Part shown: positions 63,386 to 64,000 of the stretch, in pieces
Layout: each line of letters opens with the position of its first letter
Numbering within the stretch: the stretch's first letter is position 1
Assembly: GCF_947496875.1 (NCBI RefSeq)
Contig: NZ_CANMEH010000003.1
Coordinates: forward strand, 310,001 to 374,000
Source: an uncultured Paracoccus sp.
GTDB taxonomy: Bacteria > Pseudomonadota > Alphaproteobacteria > Rhodobacterales > Rhodobacteraceae
Direction of reading: 5' to 3'
DNA length: 64,000 nucleotides
Notes under the pieces: generated by a model
The model's input: only the letters and a program-made list of their open reading frames with translations
Databases searched by the model: none
Told to the model about the DNA's origin: nothing
Program-made: the position numbers and the translations under genes

Positions 63386-63973
63386 TCACAGGCCGAAGGG
63401 ATGCCGGATGACCCAGGCCGTCCCCCAGATCGCCGCCGCCGCGACGCTTGCCGTGGACAGGGCCAGAACCTGCCAGCGATGGCGCATCAACAGGCGGGCG
63501 GAGTCACGGGCCACGACCGTTGGCGGCAGCGTGCGCGCCTGGGCCTGCGCCAGCAGCGGGGTCAGTCGACGAGCCAGCCGGACCCGCATCAGCATCAGCA
63601 CCCCGAACGGCGCGACCAGCAGGAACACGGCCTGCGCCAGTTCCTGCGCATATCCGAACCCCAGACCGGCCAGCAGAGTCAGCAGGAACGCGCCGGTCCC
63701 CAGCAGCACCACACCGCTTTGCGATGGCAGATGCCAGCGCGGCAGCGTCAGCAGCAGCCAGTCGAGCAGCAGCAGGCCCGGATGTCCCTGCTGCTCGGCA
63801 GGTGACGTGCCATGGTCCGCCCCGCCTAATCCGGTGGCCTGCGCCGCCCGATGGGCGCGCTGCACGACTTCGACCGGGACGCCCAGCAGATTGCGCCCGC
63901 TGCGGGTCCACAACCAGGTGAGCATCAGCCAGTACCAGATCGAGCTGAACGACCGCAGGTCGAGCAACTGCAT
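63386..63973 (-). CDS. Multi-helix membrane protein, function unknown
   Basis: A 195-residue inner-membrane protein opening with LDLRSFSSIWYWLMLTWLWT, then LLGVPVEVVQRAHRA, a ~30-residue loop, and helices VVLLGTGAFLLTLLAGLGFG, QAVFLLVAPFGVLMLMR, and a last VLALSTASVAAAAIWGTAWV. The opening resembles a Rhodobacteraceae family named in databases 'component of SufBCD complex', whose role is undocumented; this is recollection only. GGGGGG precedes the ATG at 63973. It is upstream of mfd by 79 bases on the same strand. The window ends soon after, so its neighbour is unknown. Confidence 0.65.
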   Translation of the reverse strand: MQLLDLRSFSSIWYWLMLTWLWTRSGRNLLGVPVEVVQRAHRAAQATGLGGADHGTSPAEQQGHPGLLLLDWLLLTLPRWHLPSQSGVVLLGTGAFLLTLLAGLGFGYAQELAQAVFLLVAPFGVLMLMRVRLARRLTPLLAQAQARTLPPTVVARDSARLLMRHRWQVLALSTASVAAAAIWGTAWVIRHPFGL

Positions 63974-64000
63974 GATCCCCCCGCCCCCGATCACCTTGCC

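Noticed and set aside
60712..63411. An 899-codon plus-strand open frame.
   Set aside because: Exact antisense shadow of mfd, with Arg/His/Asp-biased composition and no motifs.

Overview
The window is GC-rich chromosomal DNA from an alphaproteobacterium, most likely a Paracoccus-like member of the Rhodobacterales. The evidence is an ethylmalonyl-CoA-type mutase, a MipZ division ATPase, a pyruvate dehydrogenase E1 beta with its own lipoyl domain, GatB, an Hsp20-DUF1150 pair, a DUF2948 gene behind murA, and an ffh-chorismate mutase-rpsP-rimM-trmD-rplS-rpmE order. I saw no phage, transposon, integrase, CRISPR array or plasmid function. It reads as tightly packed core genome: every gap between genes is under 300 bases, and many neighbours overlap by 1 to 8 bases.

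Layout. 1-2.8 kb: end of PEP carboxykinase, then a B12-dependent mutase. 2.9-5.1 kb (minus): secreted fasciclin protein, EamA transporter, AhpD-like protein. 5.2-10.0 kb (plus): ffh, chorismate mutase and the ribosomal cluster rpsP-rimM-trmD-rplS-rpmE with a small membrane protein inserted. 10.1-16.4 kb: persulfide-dioxygenase-like hydrolase, mipZ, two-gene RND efflux pump. 16.6-20.8 kb (minus): pdhA-pdhB-pdhC and an FtsB/DivIC-like protein. 20.9-30 kb: DUF4177 protein, gatB, a lytic transglycosylase-like lipoprotein, a Kef-type antiporter and a 1305-residue membrane scaffold. 30-38.5 kb: SIMPL protein, TRIC-type channel, metY, pepF, M19 dipeptidase, purEK, DUF465 protein. 38.6-44.5 kb: hsp20-DUF1150, two glycosyltransferase-like genes, fused sat-cysC, trxB, Lrp regulator. 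44.6-48.6 kb: a fused acetate kinase-PduL gene divergent from a small gene-murA-DUF2948 operon. 48.6-52.2 kb (minus): 2-hydroxyacid dehydrogenase, tRNA-binding protein, proC, YbjN, lytic transglycosylase. 52.4-55.8 kb: ssb, lon, tRNA-Val. 56-64 kb: BCCT transporter, hisE-hisF, a secreted Asn-rich protein, mfd, a small membrane protein.

Metabolically the window fits a heterotroph that grows on C2 compounds: a mutase of acetyl-CoA assimilation next to PEP carboxykinase for gluconeogenesis, pyruvate dehydrogenase, and a one-polypeptide acetyl-CoA/acetate module. Stress and repair functions (Lon, Hsp20, Mfd, SSB, TrxB) are well represented, and plausible heat-shock promoters lie before hsp20 and lon.

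The most unusual items are the acetate kinase-PduL fusion (44597-46375) and the 1305-residue protein that seems to join a PilM/GspL-like N-terminus to a PilP/GspC-like C-terminus across a very long Ala/Pro linker (26033-29950). All function calls come from reading motifs by eye; no database search was run.
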